DNA from: Epiperipatus broadwayi
Taxonomy: Eukaryota; Onychophora; Udeonychophora; Euonychophora; Peripatidae
Reading direction: 5' to 3'
Length of the DNA: 64,000 bases
Assembly: GCA_028023455.1 (NCBI GenBank)
Contig: JAQFVV010006709.1
Span: 124,001 to 188,000 of the forward strand
Shown here: one piece after another, positions 47,018 to 57,419 of the stretch
Position numbering within the stretch: the stretch's first letter is position 1
How the letters are laid out: each line of letters begins with the position of its first letter
Translations under genes and position numbers: made by a program
Notes under the pieces: generated by a model
Seen by the model: the letters and a program-made list of their open reading frames with translations, nothing else
Told to the model about the DNA's origin: nothing
The model's database searches: none

Positions 47018-48040
47018 TCAACTGTGTATTCTTTCATGTATTGCTAATCTATTTTTATATGCAGTTTTAAATTCACATAAACTACACTGGAACGGTTTTT
47101 CTCCTGTATGTGTTCTTTCGTGCATTCTTAAATTTCCCATCTGTGCAGATTTGAATTCACACAAACTACATTGAAATGGTTTTTCCCCTGTATGGGTTCT
47201 TTCATGCAGCGTCAAATTACCTTTCTGCGCAGACTTGAATTCACACAAACTGCATTGAAACGCTTTTTCTCCTGAATGGGTTGTTTCATGTATTTCTAAA
47301 TGACTTCTCACTGCAGCCTTATAGTCGCAAAATATACAATGGAAAGGTTTTTCTCCTGTATGCGTTCTTTCATGTATTGCTAGATTACTTTTACCAGCAG
47401 TTTTATATTCACAGAAACTACAATGAAAAAGTTTTTTCTCTCTATGGGTTCTTTCGTGTATTGTTAAATTGTTTTTACTTGCAGTTCTATATTCACAGAA
47501 ACTACATTGACATTTTTTCTCTTCTGTATGGGTTCTTTCATGCATTTTAAGATGGTCTCTTTTAGTAGTCCTATATCCACATGGACATTGGAATAGAATT
47601 TCTCCTGTATGTTTTCTTTCATGCATTCTTAAATTTCCCTTCTGAGCAGACTTGAATTCACACATACTACACTGGTATGGTTTTTCTCCGGTGTGTCTTC
47701 TTTCATGTATTGCTAAGCTTCTTTTAACTGCAGTTTTGAAGTCACACAACCTGCAATGAAATGGTTTTTCTCCTGTATGTGTTTGTGCATGTATCATTAA
47801 GCTTACTTTTTGTGCAGTCCTATATTCACATAAACTACATTGAAATGGCTTTTCTCCTGTATGTCTTCTTTCATGTATCGTTAAATTACTTTTCACTGCA
47901 GCTTTATATTCACACCAACTACATAAGAAAGGTTTTTCTCCAGTATGTCTTCTTTCATGAATTGTTAAATTACTTTTAATTGCAGTCTTATATTCACAAA
48001 AACTACATTGAATAAGTTTTTTTCCTCTATGTTCTTTCAT
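47018..48040 (-). CDS. ZF2: C2H2 zinc-finger array protein, 12 fingers
   Basis: The open frame starts at an ATG (48040-48038), preceded three codons upstream by TAG, and encodes 12 C2H2 fingers with TGEKPF-type linkers. Finger bodies are the same CEYKTA and CEFKSAQKGNL types as in ZF1. The last four fingers align with the last four of ZF1 (including FHCIFCDYKAAVRSHLEIHE), which fixes the register of the duplication. Finger 6 has CPC instead of C-x2-C, losing one residue between the zinc cysteines, so it probably cannot fold normally. Linkers after fingers 6 and 7 are altered (TEEKK, REKKL). The predicted role is nuclear DNA binding. The frame lies inside a longer decayed array, so it may be a single exon or a pseudogene in early decay. 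Confidence 0.65.
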   Translation of the reverse strand: MKEHRGKKLIQCSFCEYKTAIKSNLTIHERRHTGEKPFLCSWCEYKAAVKSNLTIHERRHTGEKPFQCSLCEYRTAQKVSLMIHAQTHTGEKPFHCRLCDFKTAVKRSLAIHERRHTGEKPYQCSMCEFKSAQKGNLRMHERKHTGEILFQCPCGYRTTKRDHLKMHERTHTEEKKCQCSFCEYRTASKNNLTIHERTHREKKLFHCSFCEYKTAGKSNLAIHERTHTGEKPFHCIFCDYKAAVRSHLEIHETTHSGEKAFQCSLCEFKSAQKGNLTLHERTHTGEKPFQCSLCEFKSAQMGNLRMHERTHTGEKPFQCSLCEFKTAYKNRLAIHERIHS

Positions 48041-48500
48041 GTATTTCTAAATTACTTTTACTTGCAGTCTTATATTGACAGAAATAACGTTGAAAATCTT
48101 TTCTCTTGTCTTTCTTCGTGCTTTCTTAAGAGGCAGTCCAATATTCACCCAAACTATATTAAAAAAAGATTTCATTTTCTTAAACTTCCATCATGTTCAG
48201 TCCTTTCTTAGACAAACTATATTACTGTTTTTCCCCTATTTGCATTATTCATGTGTTTGTTCTTTAATGTGTACTTATACTTTTCTTTCTTGCAGTTTTG
48301 AATTCACACATACTACATTGAAAAAGTTTTTGCCCTATATATCTACTTAAAATCAGATTTAGCTTCCATTGTAAATTCATCCAAAATGCTTAAAAAAAAA
48401 TTCCTCCTGTGTGTGCTGTCATGTCTTTTTATATATCTTTTATAAAAAGTTTTCAATTCACATAAAGTGCAATGAATAACTTTGTCTCTTGTAATATGTT
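48041..48500 (-). pseudogene. Decayed zinc fingers upstream of ZF2
   Basis: Minus-strand fragments of fingers, including a KTASKSNLEIHE-like piece directly upstream in another frame and CEF-type remnants near 48300, are broken by stops. It parallels 1698-2030. Confidence 0.6.
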
Positions 48501-50510
48501 TCTTACATTGTTTTACAAATAATTTTACAAAAAAGCCATAAAGATATAACTTTTTAGATTCCCTTTATGCTTTTTTCTTTCTTCTGTATGGTTACTTTCT
48601 TCATTTCCGAAGTTTCTCATCTGTATAAAGTTTTTTTTATGCCTTTCAAATATTTTGGTAGTTCTTTTAATCACATAAATAAACAGACAAAAAGGTTTAT
48701 AATGACAAAAATTTTTTGTGTGTAATATCCCAAATACTCATAAAATGATTAAACAAATATATTTCATTGATTAAATGTTTTTGATCACAAGTTATTTTCA
48801 TTTTCCATCAAGACATTTTGTGCAATTTTATGAATGTATATTTATATATTCATAAAATATATTATCATTTTAAACATATTTTTAAAAGATGTAATAATTA
48901 ATTGAGTTTATCTAATTCACCAATTAATAATGAACAGAAATGGTCTTTTATTATATTGTTTTCTTTTAAGATTTCATTTTATTTATCACTGCATAGTTTT
49001 CTTTTAGTTCTTTTCAAATAAATTCATGTTTTCCATATAATTGATATCATATCACTAGCCTATACTCACTCCTTCATAAAAGAGAAATCCACAGGATGGC
49101 ATTTTTCAAAGCATTGTTATCTCTCCATATAAAAGAATAACATTAAGTTAAAAGATCATATTCTGGAAATATATTTTTCTGTGAATGTAAACTCATATCA
49201 CTCAATAATTTCATCTGTATGATAGCCATGATTTTTAATTCCATTCCATAAGATTTTGATAAAAATGGCTAAATATCTTTCTTTGCAATGATCCTTTTTT
49301 TTATCAGGGAATACTTTTTTGATTAAAAGTGTTACAATTCTTACATAAAAACCAAAACTTGATTGTAATTCCATAATCAATCTGTTTAATATTTTGAATG
49401 TAAATATTCGATCGTATGTTCTTTTTACCAAATATCATTGTCCTTATCCATGTCTTAGACCTATACAAAACAGAAAAAAAAAAAAAATATTAATCACGTT
49501 TCTTCACATGTATAACATGTCATAGATGACAAATAAAGATAGTTTACTAAAGAAGGGGAGATTATGAATTATAATTTCCATTAGAACAACTATAAAATAA
49601 ACAACAATTTAAGCTTTTAATCAGATAACACATTTACTATTTTTATTGATTTAAACACATTTCTCTTTTGTAATCATGATAATAATTATTATTTGGAATG
49701 AAATTATTCTTGCTTTACATAAAATCCAAGAAAAAAGTTACAGACAATCATATATATAGTCTTATAAATTATAAACACAAAAAATTAATCCATATAATAT
49801 TAATCAAAAGATGGATTATTAAAAAATCATTACTACAAGCATCTATTCATACAATTTTATTTTTTTTAAAACAAAAAGAACTCTGTATATGAATATACAC
49901 AATGATGTCAGTCTCTATTTCTCAGTTTGAGTTCCACATGAGTTATCATTAGTTCCATGGTTAATTTCAGAGAAATAAACTATTTATATGAAATTTTGAG
50001 ATGAATAGTAAAAATTCCATATTTCATTCCTGTTCCAATTGTCTGACTATCTTTCTAACAAGATAGCTATTATATTTCATAAAATAGGCATCAAGACATA
50101 AATATATAAACGTAACTGAAGATTTTATATATAAATAAATTTAAAAGTATAATTTATTCCTTGTATTTTTTCCAACTGTTCCTTTAATATACAATAGTCA
50201 TCGTTTATTTCTTTTCATTAACAAAACCAAACAAAAATAGTATGACAAACTTTATATATATACACATAAGACAGACATTTTTATTCAGGCTCTATTTTTA
50301 CATTACTGAAAAAAATAGTATTCTATGAATTAAACAGTTCTGTAAATTTAATATGTACAATTATTAACGTTGGTTAAATTATTAAAAACATTGAGATATT
50401 CAATCTACATCGCTGTATAATTGACATTAATTGAATAACTATGAATCTGACAAATATTTTTTTCTTTGGTACTTTTGTAAATGATAACAGGTATTTGCTT
50501 ATTAACATAA
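48501..50510. repeat. Non-coding flank of ZF2, duplicate of the ZF1 flank
   Basis: From about 48880 it matches 2040-3790 in order and orientation, including CTCCATATAAAAGAATAACA-type sequence, GTTCCACATGA and GATAACAGG. Small indels and substitutions are spread evenly. No conserved frame. Confidence 0.75.
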
Positions 50511-50533
50511 AAGTAGCATAAAGAATGAAAGAC

Positions 50534-50581
50534 CCATTCTATTCTTGACTAATTAATGACAAAGGGTCAAGAATAGAATGG
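50534..50581. repeat. Perfect inverted repeat, 16-bp arms
   Basis: CCATTCTATTCTTGAC (50534-50549) and its complement (50566-50581) flank a 16-base loop. It sits where similarity to the ZF1 flank ends. Confidence 0.8.
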
Positions 50582-50599
50582 ATTGATAACCAGAGAAAG

Positions 50600-52030
50600 A
50601 GAATGATTAATTTAACATGAGCAAGGTATATGATTATACAACTATTTTTATAATACGACAAAAAATATTTTCGTAAATGACAATAACACATGTAGATACA
50701 ACTGAATCACTTAACACATTGTATTTAAAAGCATTATTTGTTAAAAGGTGAAATATTTTAGTTACAGGATGAAATTTACTAATACTTCTTTAACATTCTA
50801 TGTAAATTATTAATGTTTCTTTCTTTATTATTTTTGCAGGACTATATATTAGGATGTTTTTGCCCAATCTATAGTGGTTCCTTGAATACAAACAATTTTA
50901 AAAATTCTAAATTAAGGAACACAAATTTCAAATAAAGATCTCAAAATCTCATTCAATAGTGATAATTAATTCTATTACCATAATGTCTTCAACAAATCAA
51001 CTAAGTAATGACAGCCTTTACAATATTTATGATATCCTTGGCTATTTCTGCATTTTTCTCAAAAAGACCTCATCACTTTCAAGCACTTCCCCTTCCACTA
51101 TAACTTTCTCCATCTTTAATACAGACATATCCTTAATATTATCTTATCTGCATTAATGTTTTTTAAATTCCTTCTCGCACTATTCTAATCTTAATAATTT
51201 ATTTATTTAAAATCACACATTCTAAAATAATATACTTAACATTTTGAACTTTTTTATATATATTCTACATTTTCCATCTTTCACTCCACATTTTGTATTA
51301 AAATTTAATTATAAAAAAATGCATAGTTTTTATAAACTGAAAATATCACTCATGAAAAATTTATCATCAAAAAAATAAAAGTGTAAATAACTAATGGAAA
51401 ATCTTTAGTTGATTGCAGTATTGACTATTAAAATTTTATAAGTGTTTGTTTTATATTTTGATAACTAATATCAATTTTTGTCTCCCCAAAAGATCACTTA
51501 ATAATAAATTTCCTTGTATATACAGATGTGTGTGTCTACACATTTATAAACTGTCTGATGTTTGATATATAGTTTTTATGTGGGTATATGACATTTTTAG
51601 AAAAAATTATAGCCTGATTTATCACAAATAAAGTACTAAAAAAACAACAACCAAAAAATCCACTGAATTTTCTTCAGAAATAAAGAATTTAAAGAGTTAA
51701 AGGATGTTTTGTATGGCAATCTTATTCCCAGTTATAAATGTGGAATAGATTACACTTACTTACATAAATTTCATGTAAACTGCATTGAATAAATTCTATA
51801 ATGATTAACTTTTTGGAACACCAATTATTTTATTATAGAAGTCCCTACTATACATACCTGAAATAAATAATATCTTTTTTATGATACAAACTTTCAACTA
51901 TATAAGAAAATTTCCAATTCCTATTTCAACCAAAACTCATTGAAATAGAAAACTCCAATAACAAGAGTAAATAATTCAATATATGCACCAACAATGTCAG
52001 GAAGTAACTATAGCAATTGAAAAAAAAAAA
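50600..52030. other. AT-rich, no recognisable feature
   Basis: Short random frames only. Confidence 0.5.
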
Positions 52031-52037
52031 TACTTAT

Positions 52038-52248
52038 ATAAAAATTAGTTAATAAACATCACATGACCACCTCCTCTTATGCTTGTGTATAACTGTTGTT
52101 AAAACAGGCAAAATTCTCAGATCCAAGACTCCTCAATGACGAAGGCCATAAGCCAAAAACTAGTCTGGGGATATTGGATAAGTAGGCACTAGATGGGGAT
52201 TTTATGCACAAGCCAAGTGAGTTTTGCCTGTTTAATAAAAATTAGTTA
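52038..52248. mobile_element. Short foldback retrozyme remnant, family 2
   Basis: The insert at 52052-52234 (183 bp) is flanked by perfect 14-bp repeats ATAAAAATTAGTTA (52038-52051, 52235-52248). It has the conserved tail AACATCACATGA at the left, then AAAACAGGCAAAATTCTCA, whose complement closes the right end. The interior keeps one arm with a mutated hammerhead. Most of the second arm is deleted. Confidence 0.8.
52130..52171 (+). ncRNA. Mutated hammerhead ribozyme, family 2
   Basis: It aligns base for base with the intact minus-strand copy at 53711-53753. Stem I UCCUCA/UGGGGA, stem II GGC/GCC and the GUC triplet are kept. The core reads AUGACGA instead of CUGACGA, and AAAA instead of GAAA. 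Two essential core bases are lost, so it is predicted inactive. Confidence 0.75.
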
Positions 52249-53533
52249 TTTACAAAATATAATTATCATCATTTACAGTAATTTAAAAAACCAAAATCAA
52301 AGTTATCAAAATATTTCAACAAACCTTTATCTATATTACAAACAGTATACATGAAAATTTAAGGCAAAGATTTTATCATCGAAATATTTCATAATACAAT
52401 ATTAGATGACTGAAGCAATACTGTATCATATATTTATATCTAAATAAAATCCCATTATAATTAATGTTATATTAATATTACATATTAATGAAAATAAATC
52501 ATACAAGCAGAATTTGCTTGTATATTGACGTCCTCTTTTCCTATTAAATACATGAAATATTATACAAAAGAACTCTCATGTATGTGGCAAAGATGAAAAA
52601 GTAACTATGAACCTGATTCACTGTAATTGATTAAAATTTTCCTGTAAGTTTAGATATCAAATATATAAGCAGTAAGACGATTTTGTTAATTGAAAATCTT
52701 TGATACTTCTTTGACATAACCTGATTCACTGGAATAGATTAAAATTGTCTGAAAGTTTAGGATATTAAATCAAATATATATGCAGGAAAAAGTTTCTGTT
52801 AAAGAAAATGAAAACAAATTAATTATGCCTACTATATGATTCTGTCATTGTAGCTGTTATTATTAGGTGATTATTCATATGGTAAATGAAACAGGCATAA
52901 ACTAACATATTGAATTTATAGGCCTTATCTCTGGGCCTTTCTTTTCAGAATAAAAATATCAGTTAAAATATCTTGATAGCAACATAAATGTGGGTATGAA
53001 TAATCTTCTTTTTAGATATTTATAATTATGATAATAGTTGGTAGTACTAATACTTTGCTGATAATTGACTTGGGATAAAATTCAATGACAATCTTCAATT
53101 TAGATATTTACATCTACAGATCACTTGAATGAATTGGAAGAACTGTCTAATTGTAAATGGGACAAAGTTAGACGAGTCAATTCATTTAAAAAGTTGACGC
53201 ACTTTACTATGGATGCATAAATACTGAAACCACAACTGAATAAAAAAAAGGTAAATAATATTGTGAAGATTGATAATATATGAAATACAAAAGCTAGATT
53301 AATTATTCAATTTAATGGAAGATACCAAATGCAAATAATTCACGTTTATGTGGCAATAATTTTATTATTAGGACAATGTAGAGAATATTTATATGCATGT
53401 ATCAAATACTTTTGACCAGATCAAACATTTTAAAATTGTTAGGGGAAACTTTAATGCTTCAATTAACAAGCATTTGAATGATTTGTGCTGAGGATAAATT
53501 TGATTATAATGACAGAAATGAGAAAGGATACAC

Positions 53534-53938
53534 ACTTTGGAATAGAACCACTAAACATCACATGATTACTATTTCTTATGCTAGCACATTACTGTTATTA
53601 AAACAGGCAAAACTCTCCATACAGTAGTGCCACTCAGTGCCAACCAGAGTAATTAATGGATGCCAGAAGGTTTGTGCATAAAATCCCTATCTAGTGCCTA
53701 CTCATCCAATATTCCCAGACTAGTTTCTGGCTTGTGACCTTCGTCAGTGAGGAGAGCTTTGGATCTGAGAGCACTGTACCTAGATCTTAGCCAGAAACTA
53801 GTCTGGGGATATTGGATGAGTAGGCACTAGATAGCGATTTTATGCACAAGTTTTCTGGCATCCATTGATTACTCTGGTTGGCACTGAGTGGCACTACTGT
53901 ATGGAGAGTTTTGCCTGTTTTAATAACTTTGGAATAGA
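53534..53938. mobile_element. Inverted-dimer hammerhead retrozyme, family 2
   Basis: The insert at 53547-53925 is flanked by perfect 13-bp repeats ACTTTGGAATAGA (53534-53546, 53926-53938), within RTE copy 1. Left to right: a tail with AACATCACATGA, then an arm starting AAAACAGGCAAAACTCTCC and containing GCCAACCAGAGTAATTAATG, the region of the minus-strand hammerhead, and a centre near 53770. The mirror arm ends GTTTTGCCTGTTTTAATAAC. The mirror hammerhead keeps only GAAA, GUC and stem I 3' (about 53790-53812). The tail is unpaired, as in the other foldbacks. Confidence 0.85.
53711..53753 (-). ncRNA. Hammerhead ribozyme, type I, family 2, canonical GUC
   Basis: Minus strand: stem I UCCUCA, core CUGACGA (complement of 53741-53747; N7 is free in the consensus), stem II AGGU/GCC, GAAA, stem III ACU/AGU without a loop, the canonical cleavage triplet GUC, then UGGG closing stem I. 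All invariant core nucleotides are present. Stem I is 4 pairs in this copy, and 6 pairs if the UGGGGA version seen in the other arm is used. Confidence 0.87.
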
Positions 53939-55934
53939 TTTTAAAAACTATATTTTATGAACACTTTATGAAAATTCTACAGGAAAATGGTTTCGAAAAC
54001 AGACAAATTACGGTATAGCAAAAAGGACCATATTGTGACTAAACAGGAGTACTTATTCCAATATTGCAATGTTCTCAATAGATTCATAACAGAAAATAAA
54101 TGTCAATTAGTGAAATGTATATGTGACAATACAGAACCAGATAGATGAAAACTATTAAAAAAGAAAAGTTGATATTCCTAATTTTCAGAACTCCACAATG
54201 AATTTAAATTAGAACGTCAAAATCAATTCAAATTATCAATTTTAATAATGATTCAGATTGGACTAAAATCAATAACTATCAGCAAGACAGATAGGTGGTA
54301 TTAAATAGAAGCACTTTATCAATACTATGCTATATTTAAGTAAATGCACAATGAAATGAAGCTTTTAAAAATAAACTATTAAAAAAATGAATATCTAGGA
54401 TTTTATAAAGTGATATAAAAAGAGAATTAATACTGATAGGAAAAGAAAATAAAGAACAAAATAAGTCCAAAGCCTGAAGAATGGAAACAAATTATTTCAA
54501 CAACAAAAGTAAAATGATTATTATTACAAAAAGAAATATCATCAGAAAATATGTACAAAAAAAAGCCCCCAATAAAACAGAATTCCTTACATTATTTTAA
54601 TTGCCAAGATACTTTAAATGAAGAGGTAAAATATGCAATTAAATCTATTAAGGAAAAGTTTCAGAAAATGAAGGAATTATTTCTAATATTTTAAAAGAAA
54701 TGAAAGAAATACATTTTTTTTTGTTTTTTTGAGAAATTCATTACTTTAAATGTATAAATAATAAAGATATACCAGATGACTGGAAGAATGTAGTAATTAC
54801 TATTTAAAATAAAGATAATAAAGAAGATAAGCCTATCAGCATTTTATCAGTTCTATATTAGATCTTTACCAAAATAATTATAAATAGTGTAAAGTGAACT
54901 TTGGCTTTGAAAGGCAGATTTAAAAATAGTTTGAAGAGATAAAAAGAATCAAAGAGCTGCCATTATGTTTTTGATTTGTAGTTAGTACAAATGCATTTCA
55001 TTCTAGAAGCATTTATATCACTATTAAAACTTCCGATTATCAAGATGCAGGAAAAAAATATTGTCATGTTCTGAACAACATTTATCAAAATGCAACAACA
55101 GTGATTTGACTATATGGTGATATTAGGAAGACTAATATTAAAGAAAGTATTTGAGGTGATTCTATATCTCCAAAACATTTTACTGCACTTCTTCAAGAAG
55201 TATTTTGTGGAGTAAAATAAGAAGTAAAAATGTAGAGATTATTTAAGTTATCTATATTTCAAATATGATATGAATGACTTTGCAAATAATGCTTCAGCTC
55301 TTTAGGAAATTTTTCAAATATTAACAGATGAAAGTAGTAAAAAATGGAGTAAAAATAAATATAAAATTCTGATGTAATGTTGAATGGATTTTCTCAGAAG
55401 AAAATAATGATTGATAAACATAAATTAAAAAGTGTTAAATAATTGCAAATATCTTGAGCAGGGCTGCAGAAAGGAGTTTGCTATTAACTGAAAGGAGATC
55501 CTTTGATTCCTCTTGGAGGCCTTAAAGGAACCGAGCATGGCAAATTCCTAATGTCCACTCCATACATTCATCGTTGCAACTGTTATTACTATGTGATTAT
55601 TCATATAGTATACAAACATGGATGGGCTGATCCCCAACACCCATTAGCCAGTGTGGCAAGTTTACTGGCTTTTTACCTCTGAGTTTAAGATCAAGAAACA
55701 CCATGGTCTTTCTTCTCAGTTGCCTGATAAGGCAGAATGAATGTATATGTAAATAATAAATATTTTTCCAATAGATATATACAATCATGACAGACAAAAA
55801 TAAATCATAGCCCTTATTTCAAGAAGACTGTAAAGTCATTCTACCAAGAAAGCGGTTGGTAGCCGAAGGCGGAGGGTGCTAAGAATCCCCTGATTGTGGA
55901 CTTAGGCTGCCATTTGATGACAACTTTTTATTTA

Positions 55935-56645
55935 GGTACTTACAACTGCAGATCACTTTCAAGTGGAGGATAAATTAGAAGAACTGTCTTATATTAAATG
56001 TGACATTATAGGACTTTGCGAAGTTTGAAGAAAAGGTGAAGAGACAATTGATTTAAAAAGTGGACATGTACTCTACTATAAAGACACAAATATTGGAAAT
56101 ACAAGTGGAGTAGGGTTCATTATAAATAAAAAGTGGAAGAACAACATTGTGGAGATTGATGGTATATTGGACAGAGGGGCAAGATTAGTTATACAACTTA
56201 ATAGCAGATAGCAAATGCAGATGATTCAGGTTTATGCCCCAACAAGTCCTCATAGTGATGAAATAGTAAAAGATTTTTATACGGATGTACAAAAGAATTT
56301 TGATTAGAGTAAACAACATTTTAAAATTATTATGGGAGGCTTTAATGCTAAAATTGGTAAACAAATGAAAGATGAAAGTGCTGTAGGTAATTTTGGTTAT
56401 GGTAATAGAAATGAGAGAGGACATAGACTTGCGGAGTTTGCAGAAAAAGGAAAACTTTATATTATGAATTCATTTTTTGAGAAAAATGTAAAAAAGAAAT
56501 GGACATGGAAGTATCCAAATAAAGGTACAGTAGAATTGGATTATATTTTGACTAACAGAAAATACATATTTCAAGATTGCAATGTTCTTCATAAATTTAA
56601 CACAAGAAGTGATCATTGATTAGTATGATGTAAGATTGAATTTAA
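55935..56645 (+). pseudogene. RTE AP-endonuclease domain
   Basis: Translated pieces give TYNCRSLSS, IKCDIIGLCEV (catalytic Glu block), HVLYYKDTN, VGFIINKKW, ARLVIQLN, MIQVYAP and GGFNAKIGK (substrate-contacting Asn block). The longest open part, 56332-56619, adds NERGHRLAEFAEKGKLYIMN, KWTWKYPNKGTVELDYIL and the terminal SDH motif at 56614. An early frameshift near 55965 and at least four stops are present. The domain nicks target DNA to prime reverse transcription. Confidence 0.85.
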
Positions 56646-56649
56646 AAAA

Positions 56650-57370
56650 TCTTACACGCTTTTACTTTTCAGCAAAAAAACTTTTATTATTGATTACAGT
56701 TTCGACTGTACCATGAAGTCTTCATCAAATCTACAAAATTTGAACACACATAAAAATACAACCATTAAAATACATTATTTTATATAAAATTATTAAATTC
56801 CTATCAAACTTTTTTTAAATTTTTTAAAAAATATTTCCTAACCTTTTCAATTCATATAATATCTTTAACATATTTACCATCCTATTTTATATTCTTTTAA
56901 AATCTTTTTATCCTCTTTCCCTATAACATATATTTATACATATAACTTTAATACATATAACATTTACATTATAAAGTAATTTTAATTACACTACTCAAAA
57001 AAAACAAAATTAAACACTATCAATATAATCTTTCTTTATCTTTTATTCTAACTAAATACTTATTTCCATTCAAATTACTTTCTTAATTATTCCATATAAA
57101 ATCTTCTTACCTTATTCTATTCTTTCAACTTTTTCTATCCTCCATCTTACTCTAGTAATTCAATTTCCTTTTTAACCGCTTTCATATTCTATCCTACAGC
57201 TCCCTCTATTAACTATTTTTATAACTTAATATTTCTATCACACACACACAAAAAAAAAAACTTCCTTTTTTCTTATACTATTATTTCCTTTTATGCTATT
57301 ATTGTTTTTACCCTTTCCCCATTTTTATTAAGATTTGGTTTAATTTTCTTTACATGTTAATGCAAAACTA
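56650..57370. mobile_element. Unidentified insertion in RTE copy 2
   Basis: About 700 bp interrupt the RTE between the endonuclease (KIEFKKS) and the linker (TIFTVDIPNLHKHSNEF). It begins near a GTTTCGACTGTACC block with AAGTCTTCATCA and is otherwise a pyrimidine- and A-rich strand with TTTCTTTACAT at its end. There is no inverted repeat and no coding region. Exact ends and any target duplication are unclear. Confidence 0.5.
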
Positions 57371-57419
57371 GAGAGTCAAAAATTATTAAAAAAAAAACAA
57401 TATTTACAGTTGATATACC

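Larger units (their letters stand above)
52840..55445 (+). mobile_element. RTE-type LINE copy 1, heavily decayed
   Basis: Its 5' region (52840-53100) resembles that of copy 2 (55560-55940). Endonuclease fragments follow (about 53090-53520, with GNFNASINK). RT fragments include DDWKNVVIT (about 54775), ILSVLY (about 54838), CHVLNNIYQNATTVI (about 55060) and SISPKHFTALLQEVFCGVK (about 55160-55220). It ends near 55445, just where copy 2 starts. A foldback retrozyme interrupts it at 53547-53925. Many stops and frameshifts. Confidence 0.75.
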
